From Bradyrhizobium frederickii (lineage in GTDB: Bacteria; Pseudomonadota; Alphaproteobacteria; Rhizobiales; Xanthobacteraceae), in the NCBI RefSeq assembly GCF_004570865.1, contig NZ_SPQS01000031.1, forward strand, positions 1-59,354: 59,354 nt of DNA, given 5' to 3'. This document shows, in pieces, positions 23,134-32,330 of the stretch; the stretch's first letter is position 1, and each line of letters opens with the position of its first letter. A program made the position numbers and the translations under genes. The notes below the pieces were generated by a model. That model had not been told where the DNA came from and searched no databases. It worked only from the letters and a program-made list of their open reading frames with translations.

Positions 23134-25533
23134 CTAGGCGGACACCCGCAACCGCGGCCGTTCCAGCATCATCGCCACATCGGAAGCCGGCCGCGGCTTG
23201 CTGAACAGATAACCCTGCGCCTGGGTGCAGCCCTCGCGCCGAAGCAGCTCGAGCTGCGCGTCGTTCTCGACGCCTTCCGCCGTGGTGACGATGCCAAGGC
23301 TGCGACCGAGGCCGGTCACTGCACGGATGATTGCCATGGAATCCTCGCGCGTCGCCAGCTCCGACACGAAGGAGCGGTCGATCTTGATCTTGTCGAACGG
23401 GAAGCTGCGCAGATAGCTCAGCGACGAATAGCCGGTGCCAAAATCGTCGAGTGAGATCCGCACGCCCATGGCACGCAATTCGTGCAAGGTCGTCAGCGTC
23501 GCCTCGCTGTTCTGGAGCAGCACCGATTCGGTGATCTCGAGCTCGAGACGGCGCGCTTCAAGTCCCGAAGCAGCCAGCGCTTCGGTCACGGATGCGATCA
23601 GGTTGGGGCTCTTGAACTGCACCGGCGACAAATTGACGGCGACGTCGACGTCGTCGGGCCAGGTGGCCGCCTCGGCGCAGGCGAAGCGCAGCACGAACTC
23701 GCCGAGTTGAACGATGAGCCCGGTCTCCTCGGCGAGCGGAATGAAGCTGATGGGTGCGATCAGTCCGCGCTGCGGATGATTCCAGCGCAGAAGCGCCTCG
23801 AAGGCGACGACGCGACCGCTGGCGACGTCACGGATCGGCTGATAATAGACTTCGAACTCGTCGCGCTGCAGCGCCGCACGCAGATCCATTTCCAAGAGGC
23901 GCCGCGCTTGCGCGCGCGCATCCATGCCGGTCTCGAAGAAGCGATAGGTGCCGCGGCCGTCCGCCTTGGCGCGATAGAGCGCAAGGTCCGCGTTCTTCAA
24001 CAGCTCGTCCGGATTGCTGCCGTCCTGCGGCGACAGCGAGATGCCGATCGAGACGCCGATCACGATCTGATGGCCGTCGATCTCGTAAGGCGCCGAGATC
24101 ACCTCGACGAGGCGCCCGGCAAGGGACCTCGCAGCGGTTTCCTCGGAACGTCCGATCTGGACCATGGCGAACTCGTCGCCACCGAGCCGCGCCACGGTGT
24201 CGTTCTCGCCGACGGTGGCCGTGAGCCTGCGGCCGACCTCCTTGAGCAGCGCATCGCCAATGGGATGGCCGAGCGAGTCGTTGATGTCCTTGAAGTGATC
24301 GAGATCGAGACAAAGCACAGCAAGCTGGTCGCCCGACTTGGTCCGACGCAGTCCCTGCTCGAGCTCTTCGTGGAACAGCACCCGGTTCGGCAGGCTGGTC
24401 AGCGCATCATGGCGGGCCATGTGCGAGATCTTGGCCTGCGCCTCCAGCCATTCGGTGATGTCCTCGAAGGTCGCAACCCAGCCCCCGCCCGGCATCGGCT
24501 GGTTGACGACCCGGATGGAGCGGCCGAACCGGTTGACGACGTCGGTCGTGGTGCGGCCCTCGCGCGCGTCGACCACGAGGCGAGCGAAGAATTCATCGGC
24601 ATCGCCCTGCCACTGGCCCTTGGCCTGCTCTTCCCTGAGCACGTCGACCAGCCGGCGGCCGGTGAGCAGGATGTCGGTGCGACGGAGCATCGCCGCGTAG
24701 CGCTCGTTGAACAGGATGATCCTGCCGTCGGCGTCGAACATGCACAGGCCCTGCGACATGTTCTCCAGCGCGCTGTCCAGCACGATCTGCTGGCGGCCCA
24801 GTTCGCCCTTGGCACGGCGGTCGAGCAGCGCGGCCACGAGCGCAATCGCGATGATCGCGACCGCAGCGCTGGCAGTGAGGAAGGACAGCGAGGCCGGCGG
24901 GATGGAGAGCCCGCCGATCACGAGCGTCGGGTCCGGCGTCAGCAGCACCGCGCCCATCGCGGTGAAGTGATGCGCGACGATGGCGACCGTCAGCAGGGTG
25001 GTCGCCGTCAGCGCATGGGAGAGGTCGTCGCGCCGCGCGGCGATGAACAAGGCGAAAGCTGCAAAGACGATTCCGAACAGCACCGAGGCGGCAACCGTGC
25101 TTCCGATCCAGTGCACCCGTGCCGGCATCTCCAGCGCCGCCATCCCGGTGTAATGCATCGCCGCGACACCAGTGCCGACGATGGCGCCGCCCAGAGCGAT
25201 CCACACCGGGCGCGAGGACGATACGGCGATGCTCAGCCCCACGAAGGTCACGGAGATCGCGAGCATCAACGAGAGAATTGTCACCGGGATGTTGTAGGCG
25301 CCGGCGCCGCCCGGCCCGTAGGCAAGCATCGCGATGAAATGCGTCGCCCAGATTCCGCATCCGCTGACGGACGCATCCAGGGCAATCCAGGCCAGACGCC
25401 CGGGGCCGTGCGCCGCGCGTGCGCGCTGAAACAGGCTGATCGCCGCCGCGCTGGCGAGCAGACACACTGCGCCGCCAAGTGCGACGAGTCGCCAATCATG
25501 CTCGTCGGTGAGACAGTAGAGAACTTGATACAT
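23134..25533 (-). CDS. MHYT-PAS-GGDEF-EAL cyclic-di-GMP signalling protein
   Basis: The 799-residue protein starts with a seven-helix MHYT sensor (residues 1-240) with the repeated metal-type motifs THFIAML, MHYTGM and HHFTAM. These are thought to bind copper and sense O2, CO or NO. A PAS-like region follows (SALENMSQGLCMFDADGRII). Then comes GGDEF with intact RLGGDEFAMV (~450), suggesting diguanylate cyclase activity, and EAL with EALLRWNHP (~577) and DDFGTGYSSLSYL, so phosphodiesterase activity is also possible. It may control motility or surface attachment. Which activity dominates cannot be told. The start at 25533 is preceded by 287 bases containing a CRP-like site. Confidence 0.92.
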   Translation of the reverse strand: MYQVLYCLTDEHDWRLVALGGAVCLLASAAAISLFQRARAAHGPGRLAWIALDASVSGCGIWATHFIAMLAYGPGGAGAYNIPVTILSLMLAISVTFVGLSIAVSSSRPVWIALGGAIVGTGVAAMHYTGMAALEMPARVHWIGSTVAASVLFGIVFAAFALFIAARRDDLSHALTATTLLTVAIVAHHFTAMGAVLLTPDPTLVIGGLSIPPASLSFLTASAAVAIIAIALVAALLDRRAKGELGRQQIVLDSALENMSQGLCMFDADGRIILFNERYAAMLRRTDILLTGRRLVDVLREEQAKGQWQGDADEFFARLVVDAREGRTTTDVVNRFGRSIRVVNQPMPGGGWVATFEDITEWLEAQAKISHMARHDALTSLPNRVLFHEELEQGLRRTKSGDQLAVLCLDLDHFKDINDSLGHPIGDALLKEVGRRLTATVGENDTVARLGGDEFAMVQIGRSEETAARSLAGRLVEVISAPYEIDGHQIVIGVSIGISLSPQDGSNPDELLKNADLALYRAKADGRGTYRFFETGMDARAQARRLLEMDLRAALQRDEFEVYYQPIRDVASGRVVAFEALLRWNHPQRGLIAPISFIPLAEETGLIVQLGEFVLRFACAEAATWPDDVDVAVNLSPVQFKSPNLIASVTEALAASGLEARRLELEITESVLLQNSEATLTTLHELRAMGVRISLDDFGTGYSSLSYLRSFPFDKIKIDRSFVSELATREDSMAIIRAVTGLGRSLGIVTTAEGVENDAQLELLRREGCTQAQGYLFSKPRPASDVAMMLERPRLRVSA

Positions 25534-25625
25534 TGCCGGCCCCTATGGAGCCGCACTTGAGCCGACAGAGGTGGACGATCGGTAACCGGCTACAAGCTTG
25601 TTCCAGGAATAGTGAATGGAAAATG

Positions 25626-25641
25626 TGTGTGTTCGCTCACA
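25626..25641. promoter_or_regulatory. CRP-like palindrome upstream of the MHYT-GGDEF-EAL gene
   Basis: TGTGT-N6-TCACA, flanked by A and T, differs from the CRP/FNR-superfamily consensus TGTGA-N6-TCACA by one base. It lies about 93 bases upstream of the start codon at 25533. Confidence 0.35.
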
Positions 25642-25764
25642 TTGTTCGTCCTCGCGCCGGCGCACCGAGGCCGATCACGCCGGCCGCGATGTCGGAACGC
25701 GCCTTCTCGACGCTGCCGAGCAGCGCGGTCACGGGGCATGACGGTAGATGGTGCAGAAGCAAAA

Positions 25765-25793
25765 GCGCCGCGCAGATACCGCGCGGCGCCCTT
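25765..25793 (-). terminator. Rho-independent terminator downstream of the DUF892 gene
   Basis: On the minus strand, GCGCCGCGC, a 7-base loop, GCGCGGCGC and then TTTTG form a 9-bp stem 28 bases after the stop of the ferritin-like gene. Confidence 0.75.
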
Positions 25794-25820
25794 TGACCTA
25801 TCGGTCGACCTATCGTTGCC

Positions 25821-26327
25821 TCAACTCGCCGCGCGCAGGTTGACCTTGCTTTCGGCAAGGCTCGTCAGTTTCTTGTCGGTCGCCTTTTCCTCCTCGAGCG
25901 TCTTGGCGAGAACGCTGGCGCAATCGTTGCGGCCGAGCTGCTTGGCCCAGGCGATCAGGCTGCCGTAACGGACGATCTCGTAATGTTCGGCGGCCTGCGC
26001 CGCGTTGATCAGCGCGGCGTCGAGCACCGCCTTGTCGGCGACTTCGCCGGCGGTCTCATCGGCTTCCTCGATGATGCCGTCGATCGCCGGACAGTCGACC
26101 GCCTTCACGGCGACGCCGTGCATCTTGAAGACTTCCTCGAGCCTCGCGACGTGCTGCTTGGTTTCCTCGAGGTGCGTCAAAAAGCCCTGTTTCAGCTGCG
26201 GGTCAGTGGCCTTGCTCGCCATCTTCGGCAGCGCCTTGGTCAGCTGCTGCTCGGCGTAATAGATGTCCTGGAGCTGGTGCACGAACAGGTCGTTCATGGT
26301 CTTGATGTCTTTTGTGAACAGTCCCAT
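25821..26327 (-). CDS. DUF892 (YciF/YciE-type) ferritin-like protein
   Basis: The 168-residue protein starts MGLFTKDIKTMNDLFVHQLQ after an AAGGACGG ribosome-binding site. DIYYAEQQLTKALPKM, HLEETKQHVARLEEVF and AAQAAEHYEIVRYGSL carry the Glu and His residues of the ferritin-like four-helix bundle of the DUF892 family. E. coli YciE/YciF are RpoS-dependent stress proteins. The role here is likely stress-related but untested. A longer frame upstream of 26327 gives a Cys/Arg-rich translation unlike the family, so the shorter start is chosen. Confidence 0.85.
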   Translation of the reverse strand: MGLFTKDIKTMNDLFVHQLQDIYYAEQQLTKALPKMASKATDPQLKQGFLTHLEETKQHVARLEEVFKMHGVAVKAVDCPAIDGIIEEADETAGEVADKAVLDAALINAAQAAEHYEIVRYGSLIAWAKQLGRNDCASVLAKTLEEEKATDKKLTSLAESKVNLRAAS

Positions 26328-26777
26328 CGTTCCGTCCTTTTTTCGGTTGGAACACGAAGGCAGCGGCTTGCACGAAAAGCCGCTCATTCCGCCATGTTCG
26401 GTTGCTGATGAGACCCAACGAACGCGCGACATCGACGTTCCAAAAAACAGCCGCAAGAAACACCCGCAAGAAACACCCGTATGGCTTTTGCGCTGGAACA
26501 ATGCGGACGGCGCCGGGATCTGAAATCATGGGCCCCATACGTACGCGCGAGCCGGGCGGTTTCGCGACTCATATGCTTAACGCGCCTCCGATGTGAACCG
26601 CGTATGACAAAGTTTCCGATCCGACGCAGAACCTCTTGTTGTCAAGGGCTGCACAAGCCGCTGTTTTTGCCTTAAATGAGCTGGATCATGCCTAGCGATC
26701 GATGCCTGCCTTTGGCCATGATCGCACCCGACCGGCCATGCCTGGCCCGGTCGGTCTTGCCCCCGCCGGGAGGATGA
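26328..26777. other. 450-base intergenic region with a short tandem repeat
   Basis: The divergent promoters of the DUF892 gene and the flippase-like gene must lie here. The only structure I see is a 13-bp tandem duplication (GCAAGAAACACCC at 26453 and 26466). No convincing gene is present. Confidence 0.45.
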
Positions 26778-27860
26778 ATGCACGGACTGCTGCCCGCGTT
26801 GAAGCGCGGCTTCAAGAGATGGATCGGCTGGCGACGGCTTGGCGTTGCCGCGAGCATCTTCATCATCGCGTTCGCGATCACCACGCTGGTGCGGACCCTC
26901 AAGGGCATCGATACCGGGGTCATCCTGACGGCGTTGACCGAGATACCCCGCGGCAGCATCGGGCTCGCGGCGGTGTGCGTCTTTTTCGCGTTCTGCACGC
27001 TGACCTTTTACGATTTTTTCGCACTGCGAACGATCGGCAAGAAGCACGTGCCCTATCGCATCGCGGCACTCTCCAGCTTCACCTCCTATTCGATCGGCCA
27101 CAACATCGGCGCCACCGTCTTCACCGGCGGCGCGATCCGCTTTCGGATCTATTCGGACTACGGACTGAACGCGATCGACGTCGCCAAGATCTGCTTCCTG
27201 TCGGGCCTGACCTTCTGGCTCGGTAACATCTTCGTGCTCTCGATCGGCCTTGCGATCCACCCGGATGCGGCGTCCTCGATGGATCAGCTGCCGTCGTCGA
27301 TCAACCGGCTGATCGCGCTCGGCGGCCTTGCCTCGATCGGGGCCTATCTCATCTGGCTGTGCATGGGCGAGAAGCGGCGCGAGCTTGGCCAGAAGGGCTG
27401 GAAAGTGGTGCTGCCCTCGGCCCCGCTGACGCTGGTGCAGATCCTGATCGGTGTGGTCGATCTCGGCTTCTGCGCCATGGCCATGTACCTGCTGATGCCA
27501 GCCAATCCGCCGATCGACTTCATGTCGCTCGCCGTGGTGTTCATCCTGGCGACCCTGATCGGCTTTGCCAGCCATGCGCCCGGCTCGATCGGCGTGTTCG
27601 ATGCCGCCATGCTGGTGGCGCTGCCCGAGTTCGGCCGCGAGGAGCTTCTGGCGACGCTCTTGGTATTCCGCATCCTCTATTTCGTGATCCCGTTCGGCCT
27701 CGCCATCTCCATCATGGGCACGCGCGAGCTGTGGATGAACGTGGTCGAGCCCTGGCAGGAGCGACGGCGGCTGGCGGAGGCCTGTGCGCAGGCCAATCTG
27801 CCCAGGGAGGTGACGCCGATGGAGCGCGAGCGGTTGCTGCGGCAGGCCAATAGACGCTGA
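26778..27860 (+). CDS. Lysylphosphatidylglycerol synthase-type transmembrane protein (UPF0104 family)
   Basis: The 360-residue protein has about eight hydrophobic helices and the family pattern TSYSIGHNIGATVFTGGAIR (~105) and ASHAPGSIGVFDAAML (~265). This is the flippase-like membrane domain also found at the N-terminus of MprF. The MprF aminoacyl-transferase domain is absent, so lysyl transfer is unlikely; lipid or glycolipid translocation is plausible. ATG 26778 follows CGGGAGG. A secreted SGNH hydrolase gene lies 86 bases downstream on the same strand. Confidence 0.8.
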   Translation: MHGLLPALKRGFKRWIGWRRLGVAASIFIIAFAITTLVRTLKGIDTGVILTALTEIPRGSIGLAAVCVFFAFCTLTFYDFFALRTIGKKHVPYRIAALSSFTSYSIGHNIGATVFTGGAIRFRIYSDYGLNAIDVAKICFLSGLTFWLGNIFVLSIGLAIHPDAASSMDQLPSSINRLIALGGLASIGAYLIWLCMGEKRRELGQKGWKVVLPSAPLTLVQILIGVVDLGFCAMAMYLLMPANPPIDFMSLAVVFILATLIGFASHAPGSIGVFDAAMLVALPEFGREELLATLLVFRILYFVIPFGLAISIMGTRELWMNVVEPWQERRRLAEACAQANLPREVTPMERERLLRQANRR

Positions 27861-27946
27861 AGAAGCCGGCCCGGACCAAAGGGTTGCGGGCGGCGGCGCA
27901 ATGCTCTCTTATTTCCGCCTCAACTTTGCCGTTGAAGACGCGGGCC

Positions 27947-29899
27947 ATGATCCCTGGATTGCTCCGTACTCTCTCCGCCAGCGCCCTGCTGCTGGCCGGA
28001 CTTTTGACCGTTTTGCCGGCCGAGCGCGCCGGCGCGCAGGACGCCGGCCCCCTGCAGATCACTTGGGAGGTCCGCAACCGCTTCCGGCTGTTCCGCGAGG
28101 AGCGCGACTTCCTGCTCCATGTCGAGAATGCGCGTAACCGCAGCATCCTGGCCGCAGAGCAATCGCTGGAGCTCCAGAGCGAAGGCCGCGGCTGGGCCCG
28201 CAACATGGTCAACCGCCTCTGCATCGACCTCCAGGGCCGCGTCAACCAGCCCTGCACCCGCGACAACACCAAGGAAAACTACCTCACCCCGATCGACCAT
28301 CCCGTCACCGTGCGTCTCGTGGGCGCGGTGCCGGTCGGCGCCACCTGCGCCTGGTCGTTCGACGACGGCGACGGCCCGCAGCAATCGACCTTCGACTGCG
28401 CCGAGCCGATCAACTTGCGTGTCCGCTACGGCAAGCAGACGGTTGCGACGGTCGATGTCTCCGCCGGCTCCGATCCGACCCAGCGGGTCCAGACCGAGAT
28501 CCAGGTCCGCGACATCTTCGTCGCCGGCCTCGGCGACAGCATCGCCTCGGGCGAGGGCAATCCGGACCGGCCGCTGGCGCTGTCCGACGAAGGCTTCTGC
28601 TTCCGCTCCTATCTCGGCACCGCCGGCGCGCAGTACTACCGGCCGAGCCGCCACGGCTTCAAGGGCGGCCGCGCTTGCGAGGCGCCGGATACGCTCGCGA
28701 ACTGGCAACGCTATAGCGCGCTCTGGTTCAACGCACCCTGCCACCGCTCGCTGTACAGCTACCAGACGCGCACCGCGTTGGCGCTCGCGGTGCGCTACAC
28801 CCACATTGCGGTGACCTACCTGCCGCTCGCCTGCACCGGCGCCAGCATCGACGATGGCCTGCTCGGCTCGCAGCGCGCCCGCGAGTGCCCGCCCGGCAAG
28901 ACCGGCGTCTGCAACACCAGCGTGAACGCGCAGGTCGCCGAGCTGCGCGAGGCCCTCACCGCGGCGAAGAAGCGCCAGCCCGACCGCACGCTCGATCTCG
29001 TGCTGCTGTCGGTCGGCGCCAACGACGTCTATTTCTCCGGCCTCGTCGCCGACGTCATCGTCGACACCGCGACCGAGCGGGCGCTGTTCCGCCGCTCCGG
29101 CGTGATGGCGAGCGTCGACGATTCCCGCGATGCGCTGACGCGCGAGCTGCCGCAGGACTTCGTCAAGCTGCGCGAGGCACTGAAGCCGCTGGTCGGCGGC
29201 GATCTCTCGCGCGTGGTCTATGTCTCCTACGCCAACCCCGCGCTCGCAGAGGGCGGCGTGCCCTGCCGCGGTGGCCGCGCCGGATTCGACATCCATCCGT
29301 CCTTTAACGCCGACCCGCAGCGGCTCGCCCGCGTCTCGACTTTCGTCGACACCGAATTCCTGCCGCAGCTGAAGGGGCTCGCCACCTGCACAAGCGGCGC
29401 GCTGTGCCGCGATCCCGAAGCCGAGCGCATGACCTTCGTCGATACGCACCAGGCTGCGTTCGCCGATCACGGCTTCTGCGCGCATTCCGGCAACGATCCA
29501 GAATTCGACCGCACCTGCTTTGCCGAGAATGGCCAGAGCTTCAATCCCGATATCGTGAGCGCAGCGAGCCAACCGATGCTGTGCGGCCGCGGCGCCTCGG
29601 AATATCGCGCCTATTTGCCCCGCGCGCGCTGGATCCGCGATGCCAATGACAGCTATTTTTCCGCGATGACTTATCCGCAAGGATTGCCGGCCGCGAGCCA
29701 GCCGACCGACATCCACGACGCGACCTGGGGCGTGCTCTCCGCCGTCTATGGCGGCGCGGTGCATCCGAGCGCGGAAGGCCACGCCGCGATGGCGGATGCC
29801 GCCCTGCCGGCCGCAAGTGCCGTGCTCGGCCTTGATGCGGTGCCGCCGAACGTGACGCGCGGATTCCTGCCGCAGCTGCTGCCGAGCGGGCGGCAGTAG
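27947..29899 (+). CDS. Secreted SGNH/GDSL hydrolase-like protein (650 residues)
   Basis: The ATG at 27947 opens a clear signal peptide (MIPGLLRTLSASALLLAGLL, cleavage near AGAQ-DAG). A ~160-residue beta-rich domain follows (ITWEVRNRFRLFREERDFLL, ATCAWSFDDGDGPQ). The SGNH core starts at ~190 with AGLGDSIASGEGNPDR (catalytic Ser). It continues with LLSVGANDVYFSGLV (~360, block III Asn) and ends with GGAVHPSAEGHAAMAD (~600, Asp/His block V). It has many cysteines, probably disulfide-bonded in the periplasm. The enzyme may be a lipase, esterase or polysaccharide deacetylase; substrate unknown. Confidence 0.8.
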   Translation: MIPGLLRTLSASALLLAGLLTVLPAERAGAQDAGPLQITWEVRNRFRLFREERDFLLHVENARNRSILAAEQSLELQSEGRGWARNMVNRLCIDLQGRVNQPCTRDNTKENYLTPIDHPVTVRLVGAVPVGATCAWSFDDGDGPQQSTFDCAEPINLRVRYGKQTVATVDVSAGSDPTQRVQTEIQVRDIFVAGLGDSIASGEGNPDRPLALSDEGFCFRSYLGTAGAQYYRPSRHGFKGGRACEAPDTLANWQRYSALWFNAPCHRSLYSYQTRTALALAVRYTHIAVTYLPLACTGASIDDGLLGSQRARECPPGKTGVCNTSVNAQVAELREALTAAKKRQPDRTLDLVLLSVGANDVYFSGLVADVIVDTATERALFRRSGVMASVDDSRDALTRELPQDFVKLREALKPLVGGDLSRVVYVSYANPALAEGGVPCRGGRAGFDIHPSFNADPQRLARVSTFVDTEFLPQLKGLATCTSGALCRDPEAERMTFVDTHQAAFADHGFCAHSGNDPEFDRTCFAENGQSFNPDIVSAASQPMLCGRGASEYRAYLPRARWIRDANDSYFSAMTYPQGLPAASQPTDIHDATWGVLSAVYGGAVHPSAEGHAAMADAALPAASAVLGLDAVPPNVTRGFLPQLLPSGRQ

Positions 29900-29925
29900 C
29901 GCGCACCGCGCGTCCACACACGCGG

Positions 29926-30026
29926 TGTCATCGCCTGCGCAGGCGGGCGATCCAGTACTCCGCGACAGACGCGATTGAACTGAGACGCCGCGGCGTACTG
30001 GATTCCCGCCTTCGCGGGAATGACAG
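29926..30026. repeat. Palindromic repeat ending in a CCCGCCTTCGCGGG hairpin
   Basis: The left arm reads TGTCATCGCCTGCGCAGGCGGGCGATCCAGTAC and the right arm GTACTGGATTCCCGCCTTCGCGGGAATGACA. The outer sequences are complementary, and each arm also folds on itself. This resembles widely dispersed proteobacterial repeats. The intervening ~35 bases are unique here. Confidence 0.7.
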
Positions 30027-30129
30027 CGGAGTGGGCGGCATCGTCTCGCGCATCAATGTCGCTTGCAGATTTCTTCGCGCCAACATCGTCTCCCGGCTGC
30101 CGTTCCATCGATCCAAAAACGGCATCGAT

Positions 30130-30261
30130 CGATACCCGCTTGAACTTGGACATGCCGCGGCGTGCGCCTCTACGACTCGTGAACGTTCCTCCTGAGGGCT
30201 CCCATGGGAGCTTGGCCAGGCAACTCAACGGCGGCCCTCAAAAGCCGCCGTCTTTGTTTTT
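30130..30261 (+). ncRNA. Possible small RNA ending at the orphan terminator
   Basis: The stretch before the orphan terminator has CCTCCTGAGGG (an anti-Shine-Dalgarno-type CCTCC at 30188-30192), a short palindrome GCTCCCATGGGAGC and then the terminator. This resembles rhizobial trans-acting sRNAs that mask ribosome-binding sites. The 5' end is not determined, and an untranslated leader of the LysR gene is the alternative. Confidence 0.3.
30229..30261 (+). terminator. Rho-independent terminator without an upstream gene
   Basis: CGGCGGC (30229-30235), an 8-base loop, GCCGCCG (30244-30250) and then TCTTTGTTTTT form a typical terminator, yet no protein gene ends before it on this strand. It may end a small RNA transcribed from about 30120-30180, or act as a leader terminator for the LysR gene. 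Confidence 0.7.
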
Positions 30262-30320
30262 GGAGGTGATCGATGCTAGAAGTGCCGGGGAAACGCCTTA
30301 TTCATCTAAGGCATGTATCG

Positions 30321-31226
30321 ATGTTCGACCTCAACCAGCTCCGCTGTTTCGTCACGGTGGCGGAGGAACTGCATTTCGGCCGCGCCGCCGCGCGGCTGAA
30401 CATGACGCAGCCGCCATTGTCCCGGCAGATACAGGTGCTCGAGCACATCATCGATGCGCCGCTTCTGGAGCGCACCAGCCGCTCGGTCCGCCTCACCCCT
30501 GCCGGGCGCAGCTTCCTGCCGGAGGCGCGGCGCATCCTCAAGCTTGCGGAAAGCGCCTCGCAGGTCGCCCGTCGCATCGCGCTCGGCAAGATGGGCTCGT
30601 TGAAGATCGGCTTCACCGCGGCCGCGGCCTATGGCTTCCTGCCCGAGCTGGTCGCCGCCTGCCGCGCCAAGCTGCCCGAGGTGGACTTCTCCCTGAAGGA
30701 GATGGTGTCGGGCGATCAGTTCGAGGCGCTGACCTCGGGCCAGATCGACGCCGGCCTGCTGCGGCCGCCGATCGCGCGGCCCGAGCTCGCCAGCCGCCGC
30801 GTCGTCGCCGAGCCATTGCTCGCCGCGATCCCGAAGAAGCATCCGCTCGCGAATGCCGACAGCATCACCATCAACGATTTCGACGATCAGCCCTTCGTGA
30901 TGTATTCGCCCTATGAGAGCCGCTATTTCCACGATCTGCTGGTGGCGCAATTCAGCCGCGCCGACGTGCTGCCGCGCTATGTCCAGCATCTCAGCCAGAT
31001 CCACTCGATCCTGGCCATGGTCCGCGCCGGCCTCGGCCTTGCCATCGTGCCGGCCGCGGCTGCGGGCCTGAAGATCTCCGACGTCCGGCTGCGGCCGCTG
31101 AAGCTGAAGGGCCGCGTTCCGGTCGAGCTGTTCATGGTCTGGCGCCGCGACGACGAGAATCCGCTGCTCTCGGCGCTGGTCAAAATCGCCGGTGAACTGT
31201 CCTCCCCGGAGGTGGCGGAGGATTGA
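30321..31226 (+). CDS. LysR-family transcription regulator, likely of the aldarate cluster
   Basis: The 301-residue protein has an N-terminal winged helix (MFDLNQLRCFVTVAEELHFG, AAARLNMTQPPLSRQIQVLE, RTSRSVRLTPAG). The periplasmic-binding-like effector domain follows (~90-300, LKIGFTAAAAYGFLPELV, AGLGLAIVPAAAAGL). ATG 30321 is preferred over the upstream ATG at 30273 because it opens exactly at the conserved HTH start. It lies upstream of kdgD-gudD-aldehyde dehydrogenase-garD on the same strand with a gap of 135 bases, so it probably responds to glucarate, galactarate or 5-dehydro-4-deoxyglucarate. Confidence 0.85.
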   Translation: MFDLNQLRCFVTVAEELHFGRAAARLNMTQPPLSRQIQVLEHIIDAPLLERTSRSVRLTPAGRSFLPEARRILKLAESASQVARRIALGKMGSLKIGFTAAAAYGFLPELVAACRAKLPEVDFSLKEMVSGDQFEALTSGQIDAGLLRPPIARPELASRRVVAEPLLAAIPKKHPLANADSITINDFDDQPFVMYSPYESRYFHDLLVAQFSRADVLPRYVQHLSQIHSILAMVRAGLGLAIVPAAAAGLKISDVRLRPLKLKGRVPVELFMVWRRDDENPLLSALVKIAGELSSPEVAED

Positions 31227-31361
31227 TGCTCAATCCGCATCGGTCGATATAGGCTTTGGCTTGGACCCGCATCGAACGGCCTCTTAAACCACGGCGCATG
31301 GACAGGCAGGCCTTTAAGGCGCTCCCCGTCCTCCACAACATGCACGAAGGGAACAGCGCCC

Positions 31362-32306
31362 GTGAGCAAGATGACCCCGCAGGAGATGGCCCAGAAGATC
31401 GGATCCGGCCTCCTGTCCTTTCCCGTCACGCCGTTTAAGGCTGATTACTCTTTCGACGAAGCGACCTACCGCGCCAACATGGACTGGCTGTGCGGCTACG
31501 ACGTCGCCGGACTGTTCGCCGCCGGCGGCACCGGCGAGTTCTTCTCGCTGACGCCGACCGAGGTTCCTGAAGTCGTGAAGGTTGCCGTCGAGGAGACCAA
31601 GGGCCGCGTGCCGGTGCTCGCCGGCACCGGCTACGGCACCGCGATCGCCCGCGAGATCGCTGTTGGCGCTGAAAAGGCCGGCGCCGACGGCCTGCTCTTG
31701 CTGCCGCCCTATCTCACCCATTCCGAGCAGGAGGGCCTTGCCGCCCATGTCGAGGCGGTGTGCGCCTCCGTGAAGATCGGCGTCATCGTCTACAACCGCG
31801 ACAACGCCATCCTTCAGCCCGACACGCTGGCCCGCCTTGCCGAGCGCTGCCCGAACCTCGTCGGCTACAAGGACGGCATCGGCGACATCGAGCTGATGAC
31901 CCGCGTTTACACCAAGCTCGGCGACCGCCTCACCTATGTCGGCGGCCTGCCGACCGCGGAGACTTTTGCGCTGCCCTATCTCGACATGGGCGTGACGACC
32001 TATTCGTCCGCCGTGTTCAATTTCGTGCCGGAATTCGCGACCAATTTTTACACGGCCGTTCGCAAACGCGACCACGCCACGATCCAGGCCGGCCTGAAGA
32101 ACTTCATCCTGCCGCTGATCGCGATCCGCAACCGCAAGAAGGGCTATGCGGTCTCGATCATCAAGGCCGGCATGAAGGTGATCGGCCGCGACTCCGGCCC
32201 GGTCCGCCCGCCGCTCACCGACCTCACCGAGCAGGAGATCGCGGAGCTGACAGCGCTGGTGAAGAATCTGCCCGCCATCCGATCGACACAACAGGCTGCA
32301 GAATAG
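31362..32306 (+). CDS. kdgD: 5-dehydro-4-deoxyglucarate dehydratase
   Basis: The 314-residue DHDPS/NAL-family aldolase-fold protein has LLSFPVTPFKADYSFDEATY, FAAGGTGEFFSLTPTEVPEV, the conserved Tyr in IGVIVYNRDNAIL (~142) and the Schiff-base lysine in NLVGYKDGIGD (~170). It dehydrates and decarboxylates 5-dehydro-4-deoxy-D-glucarate to 2-oxoglutarate semialdehyde and CO2. The start is GTG at 31362; the ATG at 31371 is a less likely alternative. It leads a row with gudD (24 bases on), a semialdehyde dehydrogenase and garD, which fits this role exactly. Confidence 0.93.
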   Translation: MSKMTPQEMAQKIGSGLLSFPVTPFKADYSFDEATYRANMDWLCGYDVAGLFAAGGTGEFFSLTPTEVPEVVKVAVEETKGRVPVLAGTGYGTAIAREIAVGAEKAGADGLLLLPPYLTHSEQEGLAAHVEAVCASVKIGVIVYNRDNAILQPDTLARLAERCPNLVGYKDGIGDIELMTRVYTKLGDRLTYVGGLPTAETFALPYLDMGVTTYSSAVFNFVPEFATNFYTAVRKRDHATIQAGLKNFILPLIAIRNRKKGYAVSIIKAGMKVIGRDSGPVRPPLTDLTEQEIAELTALVKNLPAIRSTQQAAE

Positions 32307-32330
32307 GACGACAATAGCGAGGAGCGCAGG

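Noticed and set aside
26577..27575. A minus-strand frame antisense to the flippase-like gene
   Set aside because: It has no domain and is Arg/Asp/Gln-rich. The plus strand gives a multi-helix membrane protein with family motifs.
27920..29917. A 665-residue minus-strand frame antisense to the SGNH hydrolase gene
   Set aside because: It has no known motif, Arg/Ala-rich composition and no ribosome-binding site. The plus strand carries a signal peptide and the complete SGNH motif set.
30273..30320. Upstream ATG at 30273 as the LysR start
   Set aside because: The extra 16 residues (MLEVPGKRLIHLRHVS) precede the normal LysR N-terminus, and the family starts at MFDLNQLRCF.
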